DNA of 59,035 bases from Verrucomicrobiota bacterium (GTDB lineage: Bacteria > Verrucomicrobiota > Verrucomicrobiia > Limisphaerales > JACPZS01), in contig JACPZS010000145.1 in NCBI GenBank assembly GCA_016195385.1, forward strand, positions 1 through 59,035, in the 5' to 3' direction. The notes beneath the pieces are model-generated. The model worked only from the letters and a program-made list of their open reading frames with translations. It searched no databases and was not told the origin of the DNA. Position 1 is the first letter of the stretch. Every line of letters begins with the position of its first letter. Of the stretch, positions 25,796 to 34,039 are shown piece after piece. The position numbers were made by a program, and so were the translations under genes.

Positions 25796-26824
25796 TCAGG
25801 CGACGTTTTTCTTGTACCACTCCAACGCGGCGTCGAGTCCTTGAGCCACGGTGAAGATCGGGCGATAGCCGAGGCGTCGTTTCACTTGGCGGATGTCCGC
25901 CTCGGAATGGCGCACATCGCCCGGGCGAAAATCCTGATAGACGGGTTTGATTTTTTTGAGATGCGGGAAGTCCGGTGCGAGGCGGAGGCGCAGCATCTCA
26001 AAAAGCGCGTTCAGCGTGGTGCGCGAATGGAGCGCAACATTGAAAACCCGAGCGGTGGATTTGGCGCCGGGCGTCGCGGCGGCGAGCAGATTCGCCTGCA
26101 CGACATTGTCGATGTAGCAAAAGTCGCGGCTGGTTTCGCCGTCGCCGTTGATACGGATCGGTTCGCCCTTGATCATCGCCGCAATCCATTTGGGGATGAC
26201 TGCCGCGTACGCGCCGTCGGGATCCTGGCGGGGGCCGAAGACGTTGAAGTAGCGCAGGCCGACGATTTCCATGCCGTACTGTTGGGCGAAAACTTGCGCG
26301 TAAAGTTCGTTGACGTATTTCGAAACGGCGTAGGGCGAAAGTGGTTTGCCAATCTTCGCTTCAATCTTTGGAAGGCTGGGTTCATCGCCATAGACGGCGC
26401 TGCTCGAGGCATAAACGAATCGGCGCACGCCAGCGTCGCGCGCCGTGACAAGCACGTTGAGGAATCCGGAAACATTGCTCGCGTTGGTGTTCAGCGGTTT
26501 CTCGATGGAAAAAGGCACCGAACCGAGCGCCGCCTGGTGCAGTATAAACTCCACGCCGCGACAGGCGCGCTGGCATTCTCCGAGATTTTGGAGGTCGCCT
26601 TCAATGAATTTAAATCGTCGCCATTGTTGGCTGGTTACCAGCCGTTTGACTTGCACGAGATTCCGCCGCTTGCCGGTCGAGAAATTGTCCAGCCCGACGA
26701 CCTTCTGGTCCAGGCGCAGCAAGGCCTCCAGCAGATTCGAGCCGATGAATCCGCCCACGCCAGTGACGAGCCAGGTTCTGGGTTTAGCGGCCAAGGTTGA
26801 TTTCAATTTTTCGTAGGCGGTCAT
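25796..26824 (-). CDS. WbpP-like UDP-N-acetylglucosamine 4-epimerase
   Basis: Short-chain dehydrogenase-type epimerase of about 342 aa interconverting UDP-GlcNAc and UDP-GalNAc (or their uronic acids). The NAD loop is [13 protein letters not shown], and the active site has SSSAVYG with Y165 and K169 in [11 protein letters not shown]. The stretches [22 protein letters not shown] and [14 protein letters not shown] are characteristic of WbpP. The ATG at 26824 (MTAYEKLKS) matches the family start. It lies 52 nt after the GbsR-type regulator and supplies a C4-epimerised sugar to the locus. Confidence 0.92.
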   Translation of the reverse strand: MTAYEKLKSTLAAKPRTWLVTGVGGFIGSNLLEALLRLDQKVVGLDNFSTGKRRNLVQVKRLVTSQQWRRFKFIEGDLQNLGECQRACRGVEFILHQAALGSVPFSIEKPLNTNASNVSGFLNVLVTARDAGVRRFVYASSSAVYGDEPSLPKIEAKIGKPLSPYAVSKYVNELYAQVFAQQYGMEIVGLRYFNVFGPRQDPDGAYAAVIPKWIAAMIKGEPIRINGDGETSRDFCYIDNVVQANLLAAATPGAKSTARVFNVALHSRTTLNALFEMLRLRLAPDFPHLKKIKPVYQDFRPGDVRHSEADIRQVKRRLGYRPIFTVAQGLDAALEWYKKNVA

Positions 26825-26876
26825 GGATTCTTCAAAAAGCCAACAATCGATCGAGTGTTTTCCAGAACGGTGGCAA

Positions 26877-27368
26877 TCAGATAAACTTCTCCGCCACGGG
26901 CGCAATGCGGAGCAGTTTTTTTTGCAGCCGCGCCAGGTTCGTGAGACGGTTCGCGCACAGCCTGTGTTCTTCGGGTGTCAACAAGCCATGTGCCAGTTCT
27001 TCGTCAAGCGAACTGGTCATCGACTCAAGGCGGCGTTGCGACGAGGTCAATCGCGGCTTGATGAACTCCGTGTAGCAACCGCGCACCAACCGTCCGACCT
27101 CGGCCACCACTTCAAAGTGCGGACGCCGCTCGCCCGCGAGCCAAACCTGCTGAATCGCACCCCACGCACAAAGCAGCCGCGTGCCGGTGCTCGCACTGGC
27201 CTTGCTGATGCCGAGCTGCTCAACGAGGTCGTCGAGCGAGAGCGGCCTCGTGGAGAGGTAAAGCAAGCCGTAAATCTGACCGGTCGAACGCGGCAGGCCC
27301 AGCAACTGGCAAAGCCGTCCGCCGGCGGCAATCATCTCGCGGCGGGTTTTGGAAAAATGGCGGCCCAC
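26877..27368 (-). CDS. GbsR/MarR-type transcriptional regulator
   Basis: Winged-helix regulator of 163 aa. The sequence [26 protein letters not shown] followed by [18 protein letters not shown] and GERRPHFEV is typical of the GbsR branch of the MarR superfamily; the C-terminal helix probably dimerises. The best visible start is the GTG at 27368; no upstream ATG exists in this frame. A 24-bp perfect palindrome lies 121-144 nt upstream and is a good candidate for its own operator. Its place in the operon, between the NusG-like factor and the sugar genes, suggests that it regulates polysaccharide synthesis. Confidence 0.82.
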   Translation of the reverse strand: MGRHFSKTRREMIAAGGRLCQLLGLPRSTGQIYGLLYLSTRPLSLDDLVEQLGISKASASTGTRLLCAWGAIQQVWLAGERRPHFEVVAEVGRLVRGCYTEFIKPRLTSSQRRLESMTSSLDEELAHGLLTPEEHRLCANRLTNLARLQKKLLRIAPVAEKFI

Positions 27369-27488
27369 AGGTTGGATAAAAGCGGTGTCGCTGCGGAAAT
27401 CCGAGCACCCGCGGTCACAGTGGAAGACACTTCGTGCCGGTCAGTTCGCAAAAGTATTTTACCTCGGCGAACGGAAAGGGAGCGACAA

Positions 27489-27512
27489 TTCGTTCAATCT
27501 GGATTGAACGAA
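27489..27512. promoter_or_regulatory. 24-bp perfect palindrome, candidate operator
   Basis: Arms TTCGTTCAATC (27489-27499) and GATTGAACGAA (27502-27512) are exact reverse complements with a 2-bp TG spacer. It lies in the 235-nt gap between the NusG-like gene and the GbsR-type regulator, upstream of the latter. The length and symmetry suit a dimeric winged-helix protein. No clear -35/-10 pair was found beside it, though a TAAAAT box on the minus strand lies between it and the regulator start. Confidence 0.6.
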
Positions 27513-27519
27513 ATCAGAA

Positions 27520-27539
27520 AACTTGCGAAAATGCAAGTT
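27520..27539. promoter_or_regulatory. Second inverted repeat beside the palindrome
   Basis: Arms AACTTGC (27520-27526) and GCAAGTT (27533-27539) with a 6-nt spacer, starting 8 nt from the 24-bp palindrome. It could be a second operator or an RNA hairpin in the regulator leader. The minus-strand transcript would have no U-tract directly after it. Confidence 0.4.
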
Positions 27540-27603
27540 CGTTGCTGAAAGAATGCGCCGGCGCACGTGGTCGCAATTGACTCGGAAATTATCCCGAGTT
27601 CGG

Positions 27604-28092
27604 TCAACTCAATTCCACCTCGTTTGCCTCGACTTTCACGGCCACTCCTTGGCCGATGAAATCCAGGCGCAAATGCACCAGCACGCTGCCGAAGCGCTTT
27701 TCGACCCGGCCTTCGAGTCCGCGCAAGGGGCCGGCCTTGATCTTGACCCGCGAACCGACGGCGACCTGCGGCGCCAGGCAAACTTCCAATCCGGTTTCCA
27801 GACTGCGAAGAATGTCGCCCAGTTGTTGGGCGAACAGTTCTTGATCAGGAACGTCCAGCAGATTGGCCACGTGATCGCTCTGGTAAACTTTTTGCCGCTG
27901 ATCGGGACTCAGCCGTAGAAAAACGTAACTCGGAAAAAGCGGCTTCTCAAACACGGCCGTTTTGCCGCGATATTTTTTCACGCTGCGGTAAAGCGGAAGC
28001 GTGGCGGCAAATTTCTGCTGTTCGCAGTAATCTGCCAGCTTCTTTTCGCGTCGGGGTCGCGTGTGGGCGACATACCAAGGCAGTTCGTTCAT
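27604..28092 (-). CDS. NusG-family antitermination factor (RfaH/UpxY/LoaP-like paralogue)
   Basis: Specialised transcription elongation factor of about 162 aa. The N-terminal NGN domain begins MNELPWYVAHTRPRREKKLADYCEQQ, as in NusG and RfaH, and contains FPSYVFLRL. The C-terminal KOW motif is VGSRVKIKAGPLRGLEGRVEK. Such paralogues are often encoded at the start of long polysaccharide operons and help RNA polymerase read through them; about 27 kb of same-strand genes follow here. The ATG at 28092 is preferred to the start at 28104. It is not the housekeeping NusG, which normally lies beside secE/rplK. Confidence 0.9.
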   Translation of the reverse strand: MNELPWYVAHTRPRREKKLADYCEQQKFAATLPLYRSVKKYRGKTAVFEKPLFPSYVFLRLSPDQRQKVYQSDHVANLLDVPDQELFAQQLGDILRSLETGLEVCLAPQVAVGSRVKIKAGPLRGLEGRVEKRFGSVLVHLRLDFIGQGVAVKVEANEVELS

Positions 28093-28128
28093 AGCACTGC
28101 CCAAGCCTAGGCCGCCGGACCTCGACTG

Positions 28129-28284
28129 TCACTGCGCCAGAAAAATTTCGATGTGATCGCCTATGAAGCGATAACGTCCGCCTTCCTCGGCCACTGTGAC
28201 GACCTCAAGCTTCGCGATTTTGAGCACTCGGATCGAATCGTTCATGAGCGCAACCAAACGTTCCGCTAATTCCCTTTGACTCAC
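28129..28284 (-). CDS. Small ORF at the head of the polysaccharide operon
   Basis: A 51-codon reading frame starting with GTG (SQRELAERLVALMNDSIR is residues 2-19) and ending 36 nt before the NusG-like gene. The predicted product has an amphipathic N-terminal helix and a short beta-rich end (GGRYRFIGDHIEIFLAQ); there is no signal peptide or Cys cluster. An in-frame stop lies a few codons upstream, so it is not part of a longer gene. I do not recognise it. Its composition and position suggest a real gene, but it could also be a leader peptide or chance. Confidence 0.5.
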   Translation of the reverse strand: MSQRELAERLVALMNDSIRVLKIAKLEVVTVAEEGGRYRFIGDHIEIFLAQ

Positions 28285-28303
28285 TGACTCGCTTCGTTAT
28301 CCT
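28276..28303 (+). promoter_or_regulatory. Candidate pgk promoter
   Basis: TTGACT (28276-28281) and TATCCT (28298-28303) are separated by 16 nt and end 21 nt before the pgk ATG. The -35 element overlaps the start of the divergent small ORF, so transcription of the two directions may be linked. The match is moderate and untested. Confidence 0.4.
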
Positions 28304-28324
28304 TTCGCCCCTTGTTGAAAAAGT

Positions 28325-29581
28325 ATGGCGAAGCTGACTGTCCATGACCTGAATACGCGCGGCCAGCGCGTGTTCGTTCGCGTCGATTACAACGTGCCGA
28401 TGGAAGAAAAAGACGGCCGGATGGTAATCAACGACGAGACGCGCATCCGCGAAACCCTTCCGACACTGGAGGCGTTAATCGGCCAGGGCGCGCGCCTTAT
28501 TCTGGCTGCTCATCTCGGCCGGCCCAAAGGCCAGCGCGAAGCGTCCATGTCGCTTCGCCCCGTGGCGGCGCGGCTCGCGGATCTGGTCGGCCGTCCGGTC
28601 GCGTTCGTCGATGATTGCATCGGCGAAAAGGTGGAGAAGACCGTTGGCGCGTTGAAAGACGGCGACGTTCTGCTGCTGGAGAACGTCCGCTATTACAACG
28701 AGGAAGAAGCCAACGATCCCACGTTCGCGACGAAGCTCGCGAAAGTCGCCGACGTTTATGTGAACGACGCATTCGGGGCGGCGCATCGCGCGCACGCCTC
28801 GACCGAAGGCGTGGCCCGGGTAATCGCCGCGCGCGGCGGCAAATGCGCCGCCGGGTTGCTGATGGAGCGAGAATTAAAATTTCTCGGCGACGAATTGGAA
28901 AATCCCGCGCATCCGTTCGTGGTCATTCTCGGTGGTGCGAAGGTTTCCGATAAAATTCTCGTCATCGATCGCTTGCTCGAAAAGGCCGACGCGATTCTCG
29001 TCGGTGGCGGCATGACTTACACTTTCCGGCTGGCGCTCGGGCTGCCCATCGGCAAATCCATCCAGGAGCCGGACAAAATCGATGTCGCCAAAGCCGCGCT
29101 CGAAAAAGCCAACGCGCGCAAGGTTCCATTCCATCTGGCTTCGGACAATATCGTCGCGACGCCGGTGAACACCGGCAAACTAAACAAAAAAGGCAAACCG
29201 ATCTTCGAGTTGCAAAATCCCCGGCACAACAACAGCGACCGCATTCCTGAAACCGAGGAAGGCGTGGACATCGGCCCGAACACGATCAAGACCTTTAGCG
29301 CGATCATCGCCACAGCGAAAACGATTCTTTGGAACGGGCCGATGGGCTTGTTTGAAGATCCGCGTTTTGCCGCCGGCACGTTCGCCATTGGCCGCGCGGT
29401 CGCCGAAGCGACGCGTGTGAACAGTGCCAAGAGCATCATCGGTGGCGGTGACAGCGTGAAAGCAATCCATAACGCGGGCCTGGCGGATCAAGTCACTTTT
29501 ATGAGCACCGGTGGCGGCGCGAGCCTCGAATTTCTGGAAGGCAAAATTTTGCCAGGCGTCGCCGCGCTGTCCGACAAATAA
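28325..29581 (+). CDS. pgk: Phosphoglycerate kinase
   Basis: Cytoplasmic glycolytic enzyme that transfers phosphate between 1,3-bisphosphoglycerate and ADP. The 418-aa protein has the N-terminal substrate site [12 protein letters not shown], the HLGRPKG segment, LLLENVRYY, the hinge-region GGAKVSDKI and the C-terminal nucleotide site GGGDSVKAI with [13 protein letters not shown]. Length is normal. It is the first gene of a plus-strand run with tpiA (32 nt between stop and ATG) and secG, a common bacterial order. It diverges from the polysaccharide operon over about 40 nt. Confidence 0.97.
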   Translation: MAKLTVHDLNTRGQRVFVRVDYNVPMEEKDGRMVINDETRIRETLPTLEALIGQGARLILAAHLGRPKGQREASMSLRPVAARLADLVGRPVAFVDDCIGEKVEKTVGALKDGDVLLLENVRYYNEEEANDPTFATKLAKVADVYVNDAFGAAHRAHASTEGVARVIAARGGKCAAGLLMERELKFLGDELENPAHPFVVILGGAKVSDKILVIDRLLEKADAILVGGGMTYTFRLALGLPIGKSIQEPDKIDVAKAALEKANARKVPFHLASDNIVATPVNTGKLNKKGKPIFELQNPRHNNSDRIPETEEGVDIGPNTIKTFSAIIATAKTILWNGPMGLFEDPRFAAGTFAIGRAVAEATRVNSAKSIIGGGDSVKAIHNAGLADQVTFMSTGGGASLEFLEGKILPGVAALSDK

Positions 29582-29613
29582 TTTTCCGCGACTTCGCCCC
29601 CAGCATTTTGTCC

Positions 29614-30378
29614 ATGAACAAACAACGCAAACTCATCATCGCCGGCAACTGGAAGATGAACAAAACCGTCGCCGAGGCGCTCGACTTGGTGAACGGACTC
29701 AAGCGCGAGTTGGCGAACATCAAGGAAGTGGACATCGTCGTGTGCCCGCCGTTCACGGCGTTGCCGGCGGTGTCACAATCCATTTTGGATTCGAACATCC
29801 GGCTGGGGGCGCAGAACATGAGCGAACACAACGTCGGCGCGTACACCGGCGAAATCGCCGCCGCCATGCTCAAGGAATTTTCCGTTCGCTACGTCGTCCT
29901 CGGCCATTCCGAGCGGCGTCAATATCAGTTGGAGTCCGACGCGCTGATTGCGAAGAAGGCTCTCGCGGCGCACACCGCTTCGCTGAAACCAATCGTGTGC
30001 GTCGGCGAAACCCTGGCGGAACGCGAGGCTGGTTCCACGGAAGCCGTTGTGGCGCGCCAGGTCAAAGGCTCGCTCGCCGGATTGTCCAAAGACCAGATGG
30101 AGGAGACCATCGTCGCGTACGAACCCGTCTGGGCCATCGGCACGGGCAAGACTGCGACCACCGAACAGGCACAGGAAGTTCACGCCTTCATCCGCAAGAT
30201 GTTGACGGAGCTGTTTGACGAAGCGATTGCCAAGCGGGTGCGGATTCAATACGGTGGCAGCGTCAAACCGGCCAATGCCCGGGAATTGATGGCGCAGCCA
30301 GACGTGGACGGCGCGCTCGTGGGCGGGGCGTCGCTCGAAGTTCGGAGTTTCTCGGACATTGTCAAAAACTCGATTTAG
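29614..30378 (+). CDS. tpiA: Triosephosphate isomerase
   Basis: Interconverts dihydroxyacetone phosphate and glyceraldehyde-3-phosphate. The 254-aa TIM barrel has catalytic lysine in IAGNWKMN, electrophilic histidine in VLGHSERRQ, the catalytic glutamate in [13 protein letters not shown] (loop 6), and the phosphate-binding IQYGGSVKP and GALVGGASL. The ATG at 29614 is chosen over the in-frame TTG at 29608. Located between pgk and secG, with only 12 nt before secG. Confidence 0.97.
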   Translation: MNKQRKLIIAGNWKMNKTVAEALDLVNGLKRELANIKEVDIVVCPPFTALPAVSQSILDSNIRLGAQNMSEHNVGAYTGEIAAAMLKEFSVRYVVLGHSERRQYQLESDALIAKKALAAHTASLKPIVCVGETLAEREAGSTEAVVARQVKGSLAGLSKDQMEETIVAYEPVWAIGTGKTATTEQAQEVHAFIRKMLTELFDEAIAKRVRIQYGGSVKPANARELMAQPDVDGALVGGASLEVRSFSDIVKNSI

Positions 30379-30390
30379 AAAATAAAATTT

Positions 30391-30831
30391 ATGAATTGGA
30401 TGGGTTTGTTTATCGGTGTTCTGGAGTTCATCCTCGTGGTGGACTGCCTTTTTCTCATTCTGCTGATCCTGGTGCAATTGCCCAAGAAGGAGGCGGGCGT
30501 CGGCGCGGCCTTTGGCGGCGGTGCCACTGACGCGCTGTTCGGCGCGGGCAGCGGCAACGTGCTTACCAAGCTCACCAAATACACGGCGGGAATTTTCCTC
30601 GGCCTCGCGCTCGTGCTCTCGGTCATGATGGTGAATCAACGGAATGCACCGAAGACGAACATCGAACAGGAGTTGAAACGAAAAGCGAATGGCGGCGCGT
30701 TGCCACCGGCCGCCGCCAAATTCTCAACGACGAATGCAACTCCCGCTGCCGGCGCGTCGAACAATGCCATCACGCTCAATTTGACGAACGCCACTAAAGC
30801 CGCGGCCCCGACCAACGCCACCGCAAAATGA
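30391..30831 (+). CDS. secG: Preprotein translocase subunit SecG
   Basis: Small inner-membrane subunit of the SecYEG channel. Two hydrophobic segments (about residues 3-30 and 58-80) flank the conserved QLPKKEAGVGAAFGGGATDALFG loop, the SecG hallmark. At 146 aa it is longer than E. coli SecG because of a low-complexity Ala/Thr/Asn-rich tail. The tpiA-secG order is widespread. Its TGA overlaps the ATG of the next gene by 4 nt. Confidence 0.93.
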   Translation: MNWMGLFIGVLEFILVVDCLFLILLILVQLPKKEAGVGAAFGGGATDALFGAGSGNVLTKLTKYTAGIFLGLALVLSVMMVNQRNAPKTNIEQELKRKANGGALPPAAAKFSTTNATPAAGASNNAITLNLTNATKAAAPTNATAK

Positions 30832-32543
30832 ATTTCCCGACGGCCATGCCCTGGAACTTTCCGGGGATGGCTCGTCGTCTCTTGGCGCAATTCGGGCTGC
30901 GGGTGGCTGCCGAAAATTTCACCCGTCTTTTTCCCCGCTGGTTATTCGTTCTGGTGCTCGCATTTTCTGTCGGTTGCGGAATTCGCGAACGACCGGCTGA
31001 CCTCGTCATCATCAACGGCCCCGAACCGGAGTCGCTCGATCCCGCAATTCAGACTGGCCAGGCCGATGGCCGCGTAGTCGGATCGCTATTCGAAGGCTTG
31101 ACCCGCTACAACTCCGTCACGGCAAATCCAGAGCCTGGCCTGGCCGAGCGCTGGGAGATTTCCCCGGACAATCGCACGTACACGTTTTTTCTGCGCACCA
31201 ACGCCGCGTGGTCAACCGGCGAACCGATCACAGCGGACGACGTTGTTTACTCGTGGCTGCGTCTGCTCAAGCCCGAAACCGGTTGCGAGTACGTCGGGTT
31301 GCTTTTTTACATCAAGAACGCCGAGGCGTTTAACTCGCACTCCACTTCCGATCCCACGCGAGTCGGCGTGCGCGCGCTCGATGCGCGTATCTTGCGTGTC
31401 GAACTCGAAGGCCCGACCGCGTTCTTTCTCGACCTCTGCGCGACGCCGACGCTCGCCGTTGTGCCGCGCGCGACGATTGAAAAGTTCGGCGACCGCTGGC
31501 TCATGGTGTGGCCGCTCCCCGTCAGCGGTGCCTACCAACTCGAATCCTGGCGGCTCAACGACAAGATTCGTCTCCGAAAAAATCCACGATATTGGGACGC
31601 CGCGAACACACAAAGCGAGGTCGTCGATCTGCTACCCTGCACACTCGCGAGCACGGCGTTGAATCTCTACCAAACTGGCGCGGCCGACATCGTGTGGGAC
31701 AAAGAACTCGTGCCGAACGAACTCCTCGATGTCGTCTTGAAGCGGTCGGACTTTCACGCGTTCAATTATCTCGGCACGTATTTCTTCCGTTTCAACGTGA
31801 CGCGGAAACCATTCGACGATCCGCGCGTGCGCAAAGCGCTCGCGCTCGCGATTAACAAACGCCGGCTCGTCGAAAAATTCGCGCGCGCCGGTGAAAGCGT
31901 TGCCGACCATTACGTACCCGATGGCACGGGTGATTATCATGCGCCTGCCGGCCTGGGCTACGATCCCGCTGAAGCCCGCCGCCTCTTGGCTGAAGCGGGA
32001 TTTCCTGGTGGCAAAAACTTTCCTCCATTCCACTACCTCTACAATGCCAACGGAAAAATCCACGAGCAGATTGCGCTCGAATTGAAGGAAATGTGGAAAC
32101 AGGAACTCGGTCTGAACCTCGACCTGCGCAAGCTCGAATGGAAAGTCTATCTCACCACTCAGTCGAAGACCGATTTTGATCTTTGCCGCAGCAGTTGGAT
32201 CGGCGACTACAACGATCCGAACACGTTCCTCGACATGTTCATGGGCAACAACGGCAACAACCGCACCGGCTGGAAAAATGCGCGTTACGACCAGTTCGTG
32301 CGCGAAGGCAACCAGCAGGCCGATCCTGTCGCCCGTGAAAAATTGCTTCGTACCGCCGAGCAGATTTTGGTGAAGGAAGAATTACCCATCGTACCGCTCT
32401 ATTTCTACGCCGGCTGCAATTATTGGGACCCGGGAAAGATTCAGGGCATCTCCAACAACATCCGCGACGAACACCCGATCCGGGTTATTCGCAAAACGGC
32501 AGCCTCGCGTCGAATCGGACTCGGCGAAACGCGGACGCCCTGA
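30828..32543 (+). CDS. Oligopeptide ABC transporter substrate-binding protein (OppA/DppA-like)
   Basis: Extracytoplasmic solute-binding protein of family 5, 571 aa. A long N-terminus precedes a hydrophobic segment (WLFVLVLAFSVGCG, about residues 38-51) whose Cys is a possible but imperfect lipobox. The mature part begins with INGPEPESLDPAIQTGQADG and has the VRKALALAINKRRLVEKF signature of peptide-binding proteins. It is coupled to secG by an ATGA overlap and followed 2 nt later by a DppB-type permease. Confidence 0.9.
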   Translation: MNFPTAMPWNFPGMARRLLAQFGLRVAAENFTRLFPRWLFVLVLAFSVGCGIRERPADLVIINGPEPESLDPAIQTGQADGRVVGSLFEGLTRYNSVTANPEPGLAERWEISPDNRTYTFFLRTNAAWSTGEPITADDVVYSWLRLLKPETGCEYVGLLFYIKNAEAFNSHSTSDPTRVGVRALDARILRVELEGPTAFFLDLCATPTLAVVPRATIEKFGDRWLMVWPLPVSGAYQLESWRLNDKIRLRKNPRYWDAANTQSEVVDLLPCTLASTALNLYQTGAADIVWDKELVPNELLDVVLKRSDFHAFNYLGTYFFRFNVTRKPFDDPRVRKALALAINKRRLVEKFARAGESVADHYVPDGTGDYHAPAGLGYDPAEARRLLAEAGFPGGKNFPPFHYLYNANGKIHEQIALELKEMWKQELGLNLDLRKLEWKVYLTTQSKTDFDLCRSSWIGDYNDPNTFLDMFMGNNGNNRTGWKNARYDQFVREGNQQADPVAREKLLRTAEQILVKEELPIVPLYFYAGCNYWDPGKIQGISNNIRDEHPIRVIRKTAASRRIGLGETRTP

Positions 32544-32545
32544 AA

Positions 32546-33460
32546 ATGTACTTTCTCCGTCGTCTCACGTTTCTGGTTCCGCTGATGCTCGTCATCAGCC
32601 TGCTGGCGTTTGTGCTCGTGCGCGTCGCGCCCGGTGGCCCGTTTGATCGCGAACGCCAGCACACATCGCCCGAAATCGAGCGCGCCCTCAAAGCGAAATA
32701 CCACCTTGATGAACCTGTCTGGAAGCAATACCTCCGCTATGTCCGTGGACTGGTTTACGGTGATTTTGGCCCCTCACTCAAGTATCGCAATCACACCGTC
32801 AGCGACATCATCGTGCAAGGGCTGCCCGTCTCGCTCGCGTTGGGAACGCTAGCGTTTTGTTTCGCGCTCGGCCTCGGGATTCCCACTGGAGTATTTACCG
32901 CCATCCGCAAAGGTGACTGGGCGGAACACGCCGCCAGTTTTGCGAGCTTGCTCACGATCTGCGTTCCCGCGCTCGTCGTCGGGCCGGTGCTCATCATGTG
33001 GCTGGCGATTCGTTGGCACTGGTTGCCCGTTGCGCTCTGGGAATCACCGTGGCACGTCATTCTGCCGACACTGACACTGGGAATCTATTTTGCCGGACGC
33101 GTGGCGCGGCTTATGCGCGAAGGCATGCTCACCACGCTTCAAGCCGAGTTCATCATCGCCGCCCGCGCCAAGGGCTTGAGCGAGCGCGCCGTCTTTTTCC
33201 GTCACGCCTTTCGCCTCGCGATATTGCCGGTCGTCTCGTACTCAGGACCGCTGCTCGCAGACCTGCTGACCGGCTCATTCGTCGTTGAGAACATTTTCCA
33301 AATCCCCGGCATCGGGGTGTTCATGGTGAACAGCTCATTGAGCCGCGATTATCCCATGGTCGTCGGCCTGGTGTTGCTCTACGCCATCCTCCTGCTGGTG
33401 CTCAACCTCCTTGTGGACTTTTCCTACAGCCTGCTCGATCCGCGGGTGCGGCACGAGTAA
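32546..33460 (+). CDS. Oligopeptide ABC transporter permease (DppB/OppB-like)
   Basis: Inner-membrane permease of 304 aa with about six transmembrane segments. The N-terminal FLRRLTFLVPLMLVISLLAFVLVRVAPGGPFD, the EAA-like loop EFIIAARAKGLSERAVFFRHAFR and GSFVVENIFQIPGIGVFM are standard for OppB/DppB. The upstream reading frame to 32423 lies within the binding-protein gene and is not used. The expected DppC permease and the ATPase genes do not follow; the next gene is a MarR regulator. Confidence 0.92.
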   Translation: MYFLRRLTFLVPLMLVISLLAFVLVRVAPGGPFDRERQHTSPEIERALKAKYHLDEPVWKQYLRYVRGLVYGDFGPSLKYRNHTVSDIIVQGLPVSLALGTLAFCFALGLGIPTGVFTAIRKGDWAEHAASFASLLTICVPALVVGPVLIMWLAIRWHWLPVALWESPWHVILPTLTLGIYFAGRVARLMREGMLTTLQAEFIIAARAKGLSERAVFFRHAFRLAILPVVSYSGPLLADLLTGSFVVENIFQIPGIGVFMVNSSLSRDYPMVVGLVLLYAILLLVLNLLVDFSYSLLDPRVRHE

Positions 33461-33521
33461 CAAGAACGGGATCCCTCTGCACGCTTATTGCAGTCGCGCT
33501 GTCAGTGAGTGCTTTCAAATG

Positions 33522-33541
33522 ATTGTTGACATAGCAACAAT
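33522..33541. promoter_or_regulatory. Palindromic operator candidate upstream of marR-like gene
   Basis: Arms ATTGTTG (33522-33528) and CAACAAT (33535-33541) are perfectly complementary with a 6-nt spacer. This is the size and symmetry of MarR-family operators. It lies 20 nt before the regulator start codon and contains a TTGACA (33526-33531) that could be its -35 box, so binding would repress its own transcription. Confidence 0.6.
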
Positions 33542-33561
33542 CGACTTGTAAACGTACTGCT

Positions 33562-34035
33562 GTGAAAGTCAAATTCACCCAGCCCGGCCCACGCTACGGC
33601 GCGCTCATCCAGCTTTTGCGCACGTCAGAGGCATTGTGGAATGCCAGTCGCGTTTTTTTCGAGCGCTGGGATCTTAGCCCGAGCCAATTCAACATCTTGA
33701 ACGTGCTGCGCGACCACGACGACGGCCTCTCGCAAATCGAGTTGAGCCGCGAACTCATCACGCACCGCTCCAACGTGACCGGCTTGATTGATCGCCTCGA
33801 AAAGCGTGGCCTGGTTCAGCGCCGGGACAGCGCTGTGGATCGCCGCGTCTATCGGATTCAACTCACGAAGGCGGGCCAGAATCTGCTCGCCGAGATTCTT
33901 CCGCATTATTTTCAGGCGGCCGAAGCGGTCTGGGGCGATGTATCGGCCAGGCACGCCGCGCAACTCGTCGCTGAGTTCACGAAAATCAGCGCGAACGCCA
34001 CGGCGATGGCAGAGCGCGAGTCGCGGAAAGGGTAA
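33562..34035 (+). CDS. MarR-family transcriptional regulator
   Basis: Dimeric winged-helix regulator of 157 aa. The helix-turn-helix is LSQIELSRELITHRSNVTGLIDRLEKRGLV, followed by the wing DSAVDRRVYRIQLTKAG, a typical MarR signature. The start is GTG at 33562. A perfect palindrome immediately upstream suggests autoregulation. The Lnt-like gene begins 4 nt after the stop and is probably cotranscribed. The ligand is unknown. Confidence 0.9.
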   Translation: MKVKFTQPGPRYGALIQLLRTSEALWNASRVFFERWDLSPSQFNILNVLRDHDDGLSQIELSRELITHRSNVTGLIDRLEKRGLVQRRDSAVDRRVYRIQLTKAGQNLLAEILPHYFQAAEAVWGDVSARHAAQLVAEFTKISANATAMAERESRKG

Positions 34036-34039
34036 AACC

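Noticed and set aside
25793-26800. Plus-strand frame of 335 codons opposite the WbpP-like epimerase
   Set aside because: The minus strand encodes a full epimerase with catalytic residues; the plus frame has no family resemblance.
27604-28092. Housekeeping nusG
   Set aside because: No secE, rplK or rplA neighbours; the gene heads a polysaccharide operon as specialised NusG paralogues do.
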